In this document: in pieces, positions 24,305-33,323 of the stretch
Position numbering within the stretch: position 1 is the stretch's first letter
Layout of the letters: each line of letters opens with the position of its first letter
Origin: an uncultured Oscillospiraceae bacterium
Lineage (GTDB): Bacteria; Bacillota; Clostridia; Oscillospirales; Oscillospiraceae
DNA: 64,000 bases
Assembly (NCBI GenBank): GCA_934589065.1
Contig: CAKTNN010000002.1
Span: 1 to 64,000, forward strand
Direction: 5' to 3'
Translations under genes and position numbers: made by a program
Notes under the pieces: model-generated
The model's database searches: none
The model's input: only the letters and a program-made list of their open reading frames with translations
What the model was told of the DNA's origin: nothing

Positions 24305-25828
24305 TTATCTTTCCCCGTAGGGTTTGACGCTGGGATAGAGATTTTTGTCTGTATGGGGAATAAAGTTTGCCGCCACCATATTTTCCAAAAACTTGTCCAT
24401 CTCCGAAAAATGAAGATAGGTGGCATTTTTCTGAAAGCCCCGCACACGTTCCAGACAGCCAGCATCCATCAACAGCTTCTTCGCTCCGGCAAGGGAAGTA
24501 TTTCCCAAAAGCTTTAGCTTGCTTCTGTCTACATCCGGATAGATCCCCACCGTAATGGCAGATTCAATATCAATATGCGTTCCAAATCCCCCCGCAAGGT
24601 AAAGGTTCCCCAAATCCCCGGGAGTCAGCCCGCAGTAGTCCAAAAGGGTTGCCACCATGGTGTGGGCCGCAGCCTTGCAGCGGATAAATTCCTGAATATC
24701 CCCCTGAGTAAAATACAGCTTGTGCTGCAAATCGTACACAACGGCAGGAACGGATTCTTCCGTCTTTTCTTCCCATACCCAGGCGGTATGGGGATTGCCA
24801 TCCATATTTACCGTCCCGTCTCCGTTGATGATTCCCCGGAGATAGCACTGGGCCACCAGGTCAAAAATCCCCGTGCCGCAGATTCCCTTGGGTTCACCGC
24901 CGCCGATAACCTCCAAGTGAAACTCTCCCCGGTCATCAATGGACAGGTGTCGGATGGCCCCCGTCTCGGCACGCATCCCGTATTTGCTTCCGAAGCCCTC
25001 CAGCGCCGGTCCGGCAGCACCTGCCCCCATAAGAAGATAGTCCTTGCAGCCCAGGCACAGTTCCCCATTGGTTCCGATATCCAAAAAGATCGAGGGTGTT
25101 TCCCCTTCATCCAAGTCGGTCAGCAGAAGTCCTGCCGTAATATCCCCGCCCAAATAGTTGGCAATCGCCGGGAAGCAAAAAACATTGCAGCACAGATCCA
25201 GCCCCAGCTCTTTTGCCGAATGAATGCCGGGGTCAAAAAAGACCGGCGCGTAGGGATTCTGAAACACCAGCCAGGGATCGCAGCCCAGGAAGAAATGGAT
25301 CATGGTGGTATTGCCCCCCACAATCAGGGCAGAAATCTCCTGCGGCTCTACTTGGGAGGTTCCGCAGACCTCCTGCACAAGCTTCTGAATATCCCCAACC
25401 ACCAGACTGCGCAATGCCTCCAGGTTGGCTTTGTCCTCTTTTACTGCCAGAATCCGATCCAGGATGTTCAGACCAAAGGCTACCTGACCATTGACGCAGC
25501 CTGTATTTGCCAGGGTGCAGCCGGTGCGCATATCCAGGAGCTCCATTTCCAGGGTGGTAGAGCCGATATCCAGTGCAAGGCCGTACAGAGTAGCCGTGGT
25601 ATCTCCCGGCTCTACACGGACAATTTCCAGTCCGTCCCTGCCGGGGCATAGGGTCACCGTCACCTGATAGCCGGAATCCATAAGGAGCGGGTAAAGCTTT
25701 TGCATAACGGAAAGAGGCATGGAAACCGTTTCCGGTTTCAGCGCATCCAAGATCCGCTCCTTGTCCGCCCGAAAATCGTCCTTGCTGGGCTTGCTTAAGG
25801 TCAAAAACCGCTTATAAGCAAAGGTCAT
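24305..25828 (-). CDS. ASKHA-domain protein resembling reductive activators of corrinoid proteins (RACo/RamA)
   Basis: A 507-residue protein with the ASKHA (actin-like ATPase) fold of RACo-type activators, which use ATP to reactivate Co(II) corrinoid proteins of methyl transfer. Seen: ALDIGSTTLEMEL (phosphate 1), VGGNTTMIHFFLG, IFLDIGTNGELCL (phosphate 2) and YLAGGFGTHIDIE near the C-terminus, all typical of the DUF4445/RACo C-terminal domain. The usual N-terminal 2Fe-2S ferredoxin domain with clustered cysteines is missing; the first 80 residues are instead a short unrelated region. Its start overlaps the stop of the kinase-like gene (ATGA). No methyltransferase or corrinoid protein gene is nearby, so the client is unknown. 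Confidence 0.78.
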   Translation of the reverse strand: MTFAYKRFLTLSKPSKDDFRADKERILDALKPETVSMPLSVMQKLYPLLMDSGYQVTVTLCPGRDGLEIVRVEPGDTTATLYGLALDIGSTTLEMELLDMRTGCTLANTGCVNGQVAFGLNILDRILAVKEDKANLEALRSLVVGDIQKLVQEVCGTSQVEPQEISALIVGGNTTMIHFFLGCDPWLVFQNPYAPVFFDPGIHSAKELGLDLCCNVFCFPAIANYLGGDITAGLLLTDLDEGETPSIFLDIGTNGELCLGCKDYLLMGAGAAGPALEGFGSKYGMRAETGAIRHLSIDDRGEFHLEVIGGGEPKGICGTGIFDLVAQCYLRGIINGDGTVNMDGNPHTAWVWEEKTEESVPAVVYDLQHKLYFTQGDIQEFIRCKAAAHTMVATLLDYCGLTPGDLGNLYLAGGFGTHIDIESAITVGIYPDVDRSKLKLLGNTSLAGAKKLLMDAGCLERVRGFQKNATYLHFSEMDKFLENMVAANFIPHTDKNLYPSVKPYGER

Positions 25829-26361
25829 GATTCTTTCTCTTTCTCGTAGGCAAGAAACGCCTCTGTCTTTGACCAGTAGGCAATTCCCCAGTTGTCAAAA
25901 CTCCATTTGGGATCAAATGCATTGCATTCATAGTCCACATAATAGAGTTTACCTTCTTTGATTACAAAATTGGTCGGGAAGTAGTCGATATTCAGGCCCT
26001 TCTGTTCCAAATCCAGCGCCAATGTCCGGGCCATCGTTATGTACTTACCGTCCAATGCATCCTGTTTCACAAGATCGTATACCGTCGGGCCCGGAATGAA
26101 CTCCTTCAAAATCCGTTCCTGTTCCCGATCAACATCCAGCATTACAGGCATCAGCACCTGCGCCTGGCTCAGACGTTGATAGTCCCCCAACTCGGCTGCC
26201 AGTTTGTCTCCAAACGTGTAGTAGCTGCAGGGCTCATGATGGATTTGTTTTAGGACATACTGCCCCGATTCATCCGAAACCAGGTAGGAATAGCCTCCCT
26301 TGCCTTTTCCCAAAAGGCGATTCAACCGGAATACCCGGCTGTTTACCCGCAGTGTGTTCAT
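25825..26361 (-). CDS. Small protein-kinase-like (RIO/APH-fold) protein
   Basis: A 178-residue protein with reduced kinase features: a glycine-rich loop GKGKGGYSYLV near residue 17, a VAIK-like lysine in YVLKQI, the catalytic-loop-like GLNIDYFPTNFVI (D-x4-N) and a DFG-like VDYECN. It is much shorter than Ser/Thr kinases and closer to lipopolysaccharide kinase or RIO-type folds. Its ATG overlaps the MATE stop (ATGA) and its stop overlaps the ASKHA gene start, so three proteins are made in a fixed ratio. Substrate unknown. Confidence 0.7.
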   Translation of the reverse strand: MNTLRVNSRVFRLNRLLGKGKGGYSYLVSDESGQYVLKQIHHEPCSYYTFGDKLAAELGDYQRLSQAQVLMPVMLDVDREQERILKEFIPGPTVYDLVKQDALDGKYITMARTLALDLEQKGLNIDYFPTNFVIKEGKLYYVDYECNAFDPKWSFDNWGIAYWSKTEAFLAYEKEKES

Positions 26362-27728
26362 GCGACGCCTTCCCTCCCCAACAGCTTTTTCCTGCGGCGG
26401 AAGAAGTAGCACACCTCAATCACACAGCAGGACGCCCAGCCCACCGGGTAGCCCATGCCCACAACCGTGGGGGTATTGGCAACGTAGCGGGTCATGATAA
26501 ACAGATACACCTGACGAATGGCAACAAAGGCAAAGAGCATGATAATCATGGGCCCCTGGCTGTCCCCCATTCCCCGCAGCGCACCGGCAAGGACGTGATT
26601 TACACAGTTAAACAGCAAAAATGCAACGATGGAGTGGACGAAAAGGACGCCGTAGTCTATTACCGCCTGATCATTGGAGAACAGCCGCACAGAAGGAGCT
26701 GCAAAAATTTCCAGCAGCACAATGATGACGCCGGTTACCAGCAGCGTCAGGCCGATGGTTATATAAGTTCCATGCTCCGCCCGCTTTTCCTTCCCTGCAC
26801 CGATATTCTGGCTGACAAAGGTTGTGGACGCCAGAGCCATGCTCTGCATAGGCAGCATAACAAACTGATCCAGCTTATTGTAGCAGCTCCAGCCTGCCAT
26901 ACAGCTGGAACCAAAGAAATTGATGTAGGACTGGACAAACACATTGGAAAACGCCGTAATGACCGACTGAATGCCCGCAGGCAGGCCAACGGAAATAATC
27001 CGCCCCAAAATCTTTTTGTCCAGCTTCAGATCCTTCCATGTCAGGCGGTAGATATCCTTGGAGCCCGTCAGAAGCATCAGGGTCAGTGCTGCGGAAATGA
27101 ACTGAGAAATAATGGTGGCATAAGCAACGCCTGCAATTCCCCAATGGAACACCACCACAAACAGAAGATCCAGCACAATATTCAGCACACTGGTAAGAAT
27201 CAAAAAATACAGAGGCCGGGTAGTATCTCCCACTGCCCGCAAAATGCCGCTGCCCATATTGTAGATCAAAAGTCCGGAGAAACCCGCATTGTAAATCCGC
27301 AGGTACACGGCAGCCTCCTGGAACACGTCATCCGGAGTGGACATAAATTTCAGCATAGGGTCTACGCCCAGGATGCCCACCACAGTAAACACCACGCTGA
27401 GAATAAAGGTAGCAGCCATGGTGGTTTCTATGGCCTTGTGCAGGTGCTTCATGTCCTTTGCTCCAAAAAAAAGGCCAATCACCACTCCCGCTCCTGTGGA
27501 AAAGCCATTGAAGAAGAATACCAGCATATTAATGATCATGGTTGTGGCACCCACCGCTGCCAGCGCTTCCGTTCCCACAAAGTTGCCCACCACAACGGAG
27601 TCCACCGTATTATAGAGCATCTGGAATACATTGCCCAGCATCAGGGGCAACGAGAAGAGCACCACCTGCTTGACAATGGAGCCATCGGTCATATCTCTGG
27701 TTGTTGATTTTTTCTCGGTCGCAATCAT
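26358..27728 (-). CDS. MATE family efflux transporter
   Basis: A 456-residue multidrug/toxin extrusion (MATE) transporter with 12 predicted hydrophobic helices in two halves, beginning FSLPLMLGNVFQMLYNTVDS, a hallmark of the DinF/NorM-like branch. It would export small cations or drugs by Na+ or H+ antiport. The start at 27728 has AAAGGATAGG; the extension to 27764 overlaps the terminator upstream. First gene of the MATE / kinase-like / ASKHA operon. Confidence 0.9.
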   Translation of the reverse strand: MIATEKKSTTRDMTDGSIVKQVVLFSLPLMLGNVFQMLYNTVDSVVVGNFVGTEALAAVGATTMIINMLVFFFNGFSTGAGVVIGLFFGAKDMKHLHKAIETTMAATFILSVVFTVVGILGVDPMLKFMSTPDDVFQEAAVYLRIYNAGFSGLLIYNMGSGILRAVGDTTRPLYFLILTSVLNIVLDLLFVVVFHWGIAGVAYATIISQFISAALTLMLLTGSKDIYRLTWKDLKLDKKILGRIISVGLPAGIQSVITAFSNVFVQSYINFFGSSCMAGWSCYNKLDQFVMLPMQSMALASTTFVSQNIGAGKEKRAEHGTYITIGLTLLVTGVIIVLLEIFAAPSVRLFSNDQAVIDYGVLFVHSIVAFLLFNCVNHVLAGALRGMGDSQGPMIIMLFAFVAIRQVYLFIMTRYVANTPTVVGMGYPVGWASCCVIEVCYFFRRRKKLLGREGVA

Positions 27729-27753
27729 ATACCTATCCTTTCTGCACAAAAAA

Positions 27754-27809
27754 GCAAAGGACAACAGGCAACAGAGAATATCACTTCTCCATTCTCTATC
27801 ATCCTTTGC
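27754..27809 (-). terminator. Terminator of tRNA-Ser(CGA)
   Basis: A branched inverted repeat: GCAAAGGA (27754-27761) with TCCTTTGC (27802-27809), inner AGAGAAT (27773-27779) with ATTCTCT (27791-27797). The minus strand then reads TTTTTT. Confidence 0.75.
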
Positions 27810-27816
27810 GAAAAAC

Positions 27817-27907
27817 TGGCGGAGAGTCAGGGATTTGAACCCTGGCGACGCTTCCGCGCCCTACGAGATTTCGAGTCACGCCTCTTCGACCACTTGAGTA
27901 ACTCTCC
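27817..27907 (-). tRNA. tRNA-Ser (anticodon CGA)
   Basis: On the minus strand GGAGAGT starts at 27907; D arm CTC...GAG, anticodon loop CTCGAAA (CGA, codon UCG), long variable arm, T arm CAGGG-TTCAAAT-CCCTG, acceptor ACTCTCC and encoded CCA (27817-27819). One oddity: the anticodon stem CGTGA/TCTCG has a T-T mismatch at its centre (29:41). Confidence 0.94.
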
Positions 27908-27968
27908 ATGCTAATACATGGAGAGTATATCAGCTTTTTCCGAAAAAATCAAGTACTGCGGAGCTCAT

Positions 27969-28811
27969 TCATCCTTTTTTGAAGAAAGCAACTGCCACCG
28001 CCCCCGGCCCCACATGGGTTCCAATCACGCTGCACAGGAGGGTCTTGGGAATTTCCTCCACCGCTTCCTGCCAAAGTCGGCGGCTATCCTCCACATACTT
28101 ATCCAGCAAGTCCGAGTTCATGCCGGTATAGCCAAGCAGTACCGGCAAAGTAAAATCCACGCCGCCGGACTGCTGGATTTTTTCCACCAAAAGATTGTTT
28201 CCGTTCCGGGAACCCCTGGCCTTACCGATAAGCTCCACTGCCCCATGGGAAACCGTTACCACAGGCTTGATATTCAGTACGCCGCCGGCAAAGGCAACGG
28301 TTCTGGAAATCCGTCCTCCCTTTTTCAGATATTCCAGGGTATCCAGCAGGGCAATCACGCAAACATCTTCCCGCTTTTCCGTCACCCGATGGGCAATTTC
28401 CCCGGCAGACATTCCTTTTTCCCTGCACTGTACGGCATACTCTGCCAGAACGCCTGCCCCGATTGCCACACTGCAGCTATCCACCACATAGATATTTTCA
28501 TAATCCTCGGCGGCGATGCAGGCACTTTGATAAGTTCCGGAAAGCTTGGAGGACAGGCAGATTACCACTGCGCTGTCTCCTGCCTCTGCAACCTTCCGGA
28601 AGACGGAATCAAACATAGCCGGAGTCGCCTGGCTGGTGGTCGGCAGTTCGTCGGTTTCCACCAGTTTCCGATAAAACTCCTGTTTATCGATGGTAACGCC
28701 GTCAAAGTATTCCGATTCCCCAAAGTGCAATGTAAGGGGAACCGCCTCAACACGGCTGCGGAAAGCTTCCCCCACGTCCGTAGAGGAATCTACAATAATA
28801 TGTACACCCAT
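27969..28811 (-). CDS. DegV family (fatty-acid-binding) protein
   Basis: A 280-residue DegV/FakB-type protein, which binds a free fatty acid and presents it to FakA kinase for phospholipid synthesis. It starts MGVHIIVDSSTDVGEAFRS, with the family motifs TTSQATPAMF, CLSSKLSGTYQSA, LEYLKKGGRIS and, at the C-terminus, IGTHVGPGAVAV. The start is supported by AAGGAG at the right spacing. It follows the marR gene by 11 bases and is under the same operator pair. No fakA gene is in the window. Confidence 0.9.
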   Translation of the reverse strand: MGVHIIVDSSTDVGEAFRSRVEAVPLTLHFGESEYFDGVTIDKQEFYRKLVETDELPTTSQATPAMFDSVFRKVAEAGDSAVVICLSSKLSGTYQSACIAAEDYENIYVVDSCSVAIGAGVLAEYAVQCREKGMSAGEIAHRVTEKREDVCVIALLDTLEYLKKGGRISRTVAFAGGVLNIKPVVTVSHGAVELIGKARGSRNGNNLLVEKIQQSGGVDFTLPVLLGYTGMNSDLLDKYVEDSRRLWQEAVEEIPKTLLCSVIGTHVGPGAVAVAFFKKG

Positions 28812-28822
28812 GATTTTTCTCC

Positions 28823-29254
28823 TTATTTTGTGCAAAGTTTGCTGAGATTGCTGCTGATAACCGAAAGGGCACGATACATGGCAAGCCTGTCGCCTTCCGA
28901 AATGTCTCCGCTGGCAATGGACACAAACCGGTCAATCCGGCTGGATATTTCCGCCCCGGCTGCCTCTCCCTTTTCTGTCAAGATCAGCTGACGGCGATAA
29001 CGTTTCCCCTCCGGGCACTGCAAATAGCCGTTTTCCTCCAGGTATTCCAGCGAGCGGGAAATGGCGGCCTTGTCCTCATCGCACCGGTCGCACAGCTCCG
29101 CTGCCGTAAGCGGGCCATTCTTACTCAGATAGTACAGACAGGAAACATGAGGCCCCTTGAGCTCCATGGATTCCATCTCCTCCGCCTTGAGCCGCCGGAT
29201 GCTCCGGCTGATTTGATTGATAAGTACGGTAAAGGTTTCAAATCGCTCGTCCAT
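28823..29254 (-). CDS. MarR family transcriptional regulator
   Basis: A 143-residue winged-helix repressor. The DNA-recognition helix region is TAAELCDRCDEDKAAISRSL (near residues 52-71), followed by the wing (EGKRYRRQLILTEKG) and dimerisation helices at both ends. The gene starts at 29254 behind GGAGG. Its promoter is embedded in two palindromes at 29271-29323, which strongly suggests self-repression together with degV. A FabT-like role in fatty-acid control is an inference from the neighbour. Confidence 0.9.
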   Translation of the reverse strand: MDERFETFTVLINQISRSIRRLKAEEMESMELKGPHVSCLYYLSKNGPLTAAELCDRCDEDKAAISRSLEYLEENGYLQCPEGKRYRRQLILTEKGEAAGAEISSRIDRFVSIASGDISEGDRLAMYRALSVISSNLSKLCTK

Positions 29255-29270
29255 GATCGTTCCTCCAAAA

Positions 29271-29323
29271 TGTTGACAAATCAACAATCGAGAGTATACC
29301 CGATAAATGTTGATTTGTCAACA
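29271..29323 (-). promoter_or_regulatory. marR-degV promoter with two MarR operators
   Basis: Two 16-bp palindromes, TGTTGACAAATCAACA (29271-29286) and its reverse complement TGTTGATTTGTCAACA (29308-29323). On the minus strand the second contains the -35 TTGACA (29316-29321), 17 bases, TATACT (29293-29298); the first covers the transcription start and leader. Occupancy of both would block RNA polymerase. Confidence 0.85.
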
Positions 29324-29426
29324 TCTGTTTCACATAATCTATCGCATTGTGCGTTCCCTGCCATCGCAGCCCGGCGCACGCCCGCTCATCCGGAGTCCCA
29401 AGCAGAACCTATTTCCCGGACATTCC

Positions 29427-30680
29427 TCAGGGATGGACTTTTCTGCGGAAAACGATGCGGCCCAAAGCAAACAGCACCGCAAGCACAAGCAGGATAATGA
29501 ACCCCGGATGGACCGCAGTCCCACTTACGCTTGCCGTCTCCACCGGTTCCGGATCCTCCAGGCTGAGGGGCTGGGCATCTACAATGGTCAGCAGCAAATC
29601 CGTAATATGCAGCCTGCCGCCCTCTTCCCGTTGAACATCCACCGACACAGGCACGGTGGATAGCCCCAAGGATGCATCAAAGCCGCCGGGAACGGTGATC
29701 ATAACATCCTTGGAATCTACGTCTTTTGGCAGAAGCACATCCACGGGGGAATAGCCCTCCAGGGTTGCCTGAGCATCCATCCCCTGCTGATGCATTTTCT
29801 CCGCCATCAGGCTTCCGGAAAGCCGGGCTCTCTGAAATTCCTCAAATCCGTACCGGAAAAGAGACTGGGTATCGGTATACTTATCTTCCAGAATGGGAGA
29901 CTTCATCGCAACGGCAATCAGAGTTGTGCTGCCCTGCTTTGCCGCCGTAACCAAAGTGCCCAACGCACTGCTGGTCCAGCCTGTCTTGCTCATAAGCAGG
30001 CCCGCGCACTCCATCGAACCGTCAACAAACTTGTTTTTGGACACTAATTCTCTTTCATCAGACAGATTGGTTGCCGGGAGCGTGTAGCTTTTTCCCCCGA
30101 AATAGGTCAAGAAATCCGGCATTTTCAGGGCCTCTGCCGTAATCAGCGCCATATCCCTGGCAGTGGTATAGTGGTCTGACGCCGGCATTCCATTGGCGTT
30201 TACAAAATGGGTATGGTGCGCGCCCAGGGCCTCCGCCTCCTGATTCATCAGCTCAGCAAAGGCCTCCACGCTGCCGGAAATATACTCCGCAATGGCAACT
30301 GCGGCATCGTTTGCCGAAACCAGTGCCAGCGCGTACAAAGCACCCTCCAGGGTAATCACTTCTCCCGGCAGCAGAGAAATGTGGGACGAGGTTCTGGGCA
30401 CCTGATCCACCACCGCCTGACTCAGCGTGAGCTCATCCGAGGGATTTCCGTATTTCAGCGCCAAATAACCCGTCATGATTTTGGTAATACTGGCAGGGTA
30501 CAGCTGCTCATCCATGTTTTTTCCGTACAAAATCTGTCCTGTGGAGGCATCCATCAGCACTGCACCTTCGGAAATCAGCTCCGGCTCCCCTGCCTCTTCC
30601 TGTGCATTTACCCCCAAAGGAAGATGCACCAGCAGCGCCAGGATGAGAAACAATGCCCATATTTTTTTAGAAACAGTCAC
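29427..30680 (-). CDS. D-alanyl-D-alanine carboxypeptidase (PBP5/DacF type)
   Basis: A 417-residue penicillin-binding protein of family S11 that trims the terminal D-Ala from peptidoglycan stem peptides. A signal peptide ends near residue 26 (GVNAQ), then the serine motif PASITKIM (S-x-x-K), SAND (S-x-N) and KTGWTSSA (K-T-G), a C-terminal beta domain and a final transmembrane anchor (ILLVLAVLFALGRIV) with a basic end. Anchoring by a helix rather than an amphipathic tail fits the Firmicutes DacF branch. Confidence 0.93.
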   Translation of the reverse strand: MTVSKKIWALFLILALLVHLPLGVNAQEEAGEPELISEGAVLMDASTGQILYGKNMDEQLYPASITKIMTGYLALKYGNPSDELTLSQAVVDQVPRTSSHISLLPGEVITLEGALYALALVSANDAAVAIAEYISGSVEAFAELMNQEAEALGAHHTHFVNANGMPASDHYTTARDMALITAEALKMPDFLTYFGGKSYTLPATNLSDERELVSKNKFVDGSMECAGLLMSKTGWTSSALGTLVTAAKQGSTTLIAVAMKSPILEDKYTDTQSLFRYGFEEFQRARLSGSLMAEKMHQQGMDAQATLEGYSPVDVLLPKDVDSKDVMITVPGGFDASLGLSTVPVSVDVQREEGGRLHITDLLLTIVDAQPLSLEDPEPVETASVSGTAVHPGFIILLVLAVLFALGRIVFRRKVHP

Positions 30681-30750
30681 ATTTCATTCCTCACGTTTCT
30701 TTATCGGGAAAGGTCCGCATTCCCCACTTTGGGGATACAGGAATGGATAT

Positions 30751-30779
30751 ATTCTAGCGAAAAGTTGTTTTTTTGTCAA
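30751..30779 (-). promoter_or_regulatory. Promoter of the D,D-carboxypeptidase gene
   Basis: Minus-strand TTGACA, 17 bases, TAGAAT. The leader contains a small TCCCC-ACTTT-GGGGA hairpin at 30721-30735. Confidence 0.7.
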
Positions 30780-30814
30780 ATAGTTGTCATAATACTTGGG
30801 TTTTCCGCAAAAAA

Positions 30815-30849
30815 CACCACCGCCGTCCGAGCAAAGGACAGCAGTGGTG
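30815..30849 (-). terminator. Terminator of the EAL-domain gene
   Basis: Inverted repeat with CACCAC (30815-30820) and GTGGTG (30844-30849) plus CGTCC/GGACA pairs inside, followed on the minus strand by TTTTTTG; 20 bases after the stop. Confidence 0.85.
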
Positions 30850-30869
30850 CTTCTTATGCTTCAAAAAGA

Positions 30870-33323
30870 TCAGATCAGCAGCGCATGGCGAACGTGCAGC
30901 CCGGGATTCTCTCCGGAATTGCTCCATACCCGCATGGTATCCAGGAAGGACTTCTCAGGCAGGGGGCGGGAGAAATAGAAGCCCTGAATCACATCGCAGC
31001 CCACTTCCCGCAGGAACTGAACCTGCTCCGCCGTTTCAACGCCTTCTGCCAGCACATCCATTCCCAATCCATGGGCCAGGGAGATAATGTGCCGCAAAAC
31101 CTGGTCTCCCCGGGAATTGCCGATGTAATCCACCAGACTCTTGTCCAGCTTCAACACATGGAAGGGCAGAGAATTCAGATTGCTGATGGAAGAGTAGCCG
31201 GAGCCAAAGTCATCCATGTGCAGCGGGAAGCCGAAGGAAACCATCTTTTGGGCCAGCTCCTTAATCTGGTTCATATTCATACCGGAGGACTCTGTGAGCT
31301 CAATGGGAACAAGCTCCGCATCCAGCTCATACTCCCGGACGATCCGGGCATACCGTTCAATCATGCCGGGATAGTGGAGACTATTCCGGGAAAGGTTTAC
31401 GGAGATAGGCAGCGTGTGACCATACTCCATGGTCAAAAACTGCTGCATCTGGCACACCTTGCGGAACACATACTCATCCAACCGAACAATCAGGCCATCC
31501 CGCTCGAACAGAGGGATGAATTCCCCAGGAGATACAACGGAATCATCCGCCTTTTTCCACCGGACGAGCGCCTCCGCTCCCACCAGACGCTCTGTTTTTA
31601 CATCATACTTCGGCTGATACCAGACCACAAATTCCTGGTTCTGGATGGCATCCTCAAAGTTGGTTTCCATATCCCGTTCCCGACAGAACTGCTGATTGAT
31701 GGGATCGTCAAAGGTGGCAACCAGTCGGTTGACATCGTCCAGAATGCTGTTCAGGGCCAGGGATGCCCGGGTGCATATCACCGATACCGGCAGCGCCAGG
31801 TCATCACACTGGCAGATACCGCACTTGAACTGGATCTTGCGGACGGGAGAACGCTTGGAAATATCCCGAAGCGCCTCCTCCAGTTTTTCGGGCGTGCGGT
31901 CGATGGGTTCCAAAAAGGCAAAGCTATCGCCGTCATAATGGCAAACCAGCCCGTCAGAAACCAGGCGCTTCAGCTCCCGCGCCAGGAAGCAAATCACATC
32001 ATCGCCGGTATTCTCTCCGTAAATACTGTTGACCTGCTTGAAATTGTGAATATCCACTACCACAATCTGGTAGGTATTCTCCGGATGGGTATTGAGGAGC
32101 AGACTTGCGTGATGGAAGAAGGCCTCGCGGGTATAGAGTCCGGTCTGCCCGTCAAACTCAATTTCCGTAAGCATGGCAGTGGACTCCCGCATTTTGATCA
32201 GGTTGCGGATTCTGCCCTGGACACCCCGGAGGTTGTACGGCTTTGTAATAAAGTCCATAGCCCCCAACTCCAAGCACCTTGCTTCGTCTTCCGGGCGATT
32301 GCTCCCGGTTGCAACGATCACGGGCACCGCTGCCAGAAGGGGATCCTGCCGGGTCTTTGCCAGGAACTGGAAGCCATCGCACACCGGCATATACACATCC
32401 AAAATCACCAGAGACAAATATCTGTAGTTTTCGGAAAGAACCTGAATGCCCTCTTCTCCGTTTTCGGCGCAGAGCACCTCATACTCCGGGGAGAGCATTT
32501 GCACCAGCATTTCCCGATTGATGAAATTATCCTCCACCACCAGAATTTTTCTGCGCAAAGGACGCGGGGCATAATACTCCCGCTGAATATCAATGGCGTT
32601 TTTACGTTCCTCGTCCTCACAAGTCAGGGCAACTACCGCATCGGTGAAGGTATCCGCATCGCCAACCCGGGCAAACCGAACACAGTAAAAATGGATGCGC
32701 TTGTTAATCACCACACGGTAATGCAGTGTAAAGCTGGAACGGCTCCGGAGTTCCTCCCGGATTGCCTCCGGCTCCACCACCATAAGAAGCTTGCTGCGGT
32801 CTTCCGGGAGAATGACATTTTGAATCAGGCCCTTCATAACATCCCGGTAGCAGAACACATTTTTGAATTTTTCCGTAATTTCTTTGGGAACCGTATTATC
32901 TACCCGATAGGGCTTTGCCATACCGGTATTGCAATTGAGGTTAAAAATAAAGCTATAGCTGTCACCCAAAACCTGGATGACCCCCAGCCAGCGGAGTTCC
33001 TCTTCACTGGTAGGCAATTCCTTTGACAGCCGCTCCCCTTCCCCAATCGCGCTAATCACCATCGCGTGGCCCAGCGTTCCATCCGGAAGCGGAACCTCCA
33101 CCGCGTCCACCGTTTCAAAGATATGGCGGACGGGATTCATATAGCTCTTTGGCCCTGCAACGCCCGTTGTAACCGGGCAGCCCTCGCAGGGCTGCTCCCG
33201 CCCCATAAGGCACTGATAGCAAAGCTCTCCTTTTTTCAGGCCGGGGAATGTACGCGCAGCAGCGTCATTGATGCCGATGACACGGTAGGACGCATCGATC
33301 AAATATGTAGCTGAAGATTCCAT
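30870..33323 (-). CDS. PAS-REC-GGDEF-EAL protein, likely cyclic-di-GMP phosphodiesterase
   Basis: An 817-residue signalling protein. Domains: a PAS-like sensor with a cysteine cluster CYQCLMGREQPCEGCP (residues 35-50), a second PAS-like region (about 105-245), a receiver domain with D309 in LVILDVYMP and K361 (about 258-375), a GGDEF domain whose signature is degenerate (DGDSF at 464-468), and an EAL domain from about 560. EAL residues look intact: GAEALVRW, SVNLSR, ELTESS, MDDFGSGYSS, KLDKSL and AEGVET. I infer that it degrades cyclic di-GMP, with GGDEF serving as a GTP sensor. There is no transmembrane segment. A histidine kinase partner is not in the window. Confidence 0.9.
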   Translation of the reverse strand: MESSATYLIDASYRVIGINDAAARTFPGLKKGELCYQCLMGREQPCEGCPVTTGVAGPKSYMNPVRHIFETVDAVEVPLPDGTLGHAMVISAIGEGERLSKELPTSEEELRWLGVIQVLGDSYSFIFNLNCNTGMAKPYRVDNTVPKEITEKFKNVFCYRDVMKGLIQNVILPEDRSKLLMVVEPEAIREELRSRSSFTLHYRVVINKRIHFYCVRFARVGDADTFTDAVVALTCEDEERKNAIDIQREYYAPRPLRRKILVVEDNFINREMLVQMLSPEYEVLCAENGEEGIQVLSENYRYLSLVILDVYMPVCDGFQFLAKTRQDPLLAAVPVIVATGSNRPEDEARCLELGAMDFITKPYNLRGVQGRIRNLIKMRESTAMLTEIEFDGQTGLYTREAFFHHASLLLNTHPENTYQIVVVDIHNFKQVNSIYGENTGDDVICFLARELKRLVSDGLVCHYDGDSFAFLEPIDRTPEKLEEALRDISKRSPVRKIQFKCGICQCDDLALPVSVICTRASLALNSILDDVNRLVATFDDPINQQFCRERDMETNFEDAIQNQEFVVWYQPKYDVKTERLVGAEALVRWKKADDSVVSPGEFIPLFERDGLIVRLDEYVFRKVCQMQQFLTMEYGHTLPISVNLSRNSLHYPGMIERYARIVREYELDAELVPIELTESSGMNMNQIKELAQKMVSFGFPLHMDDFGSGYSSISNLNSLPFHVLKLDKSLVDYIGNSRGDQVLRHIISLAHGLGMDVLAEGVETAEQVQFLREVGCDVIQGFYFSRPLPEKSFLDTMRVWSNSGENPGLHVRHALLI

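Noticed and set aside
26352..27707. Plus-strand open frame opposite the MATE gene
   Set aside because: Histidine/glutamine-rich antisense product of membrane-protein codons.
30207..33026. Very long plus-strand open frame opposite the EAL gene (939 codons)
   Set aside because: It is antisense to two well-supported genes (D,D-carboxypeptidase and EAL protein), has no ribosome site and no recognisable domain; GC-rich codon bias leaves the opposite strand open.
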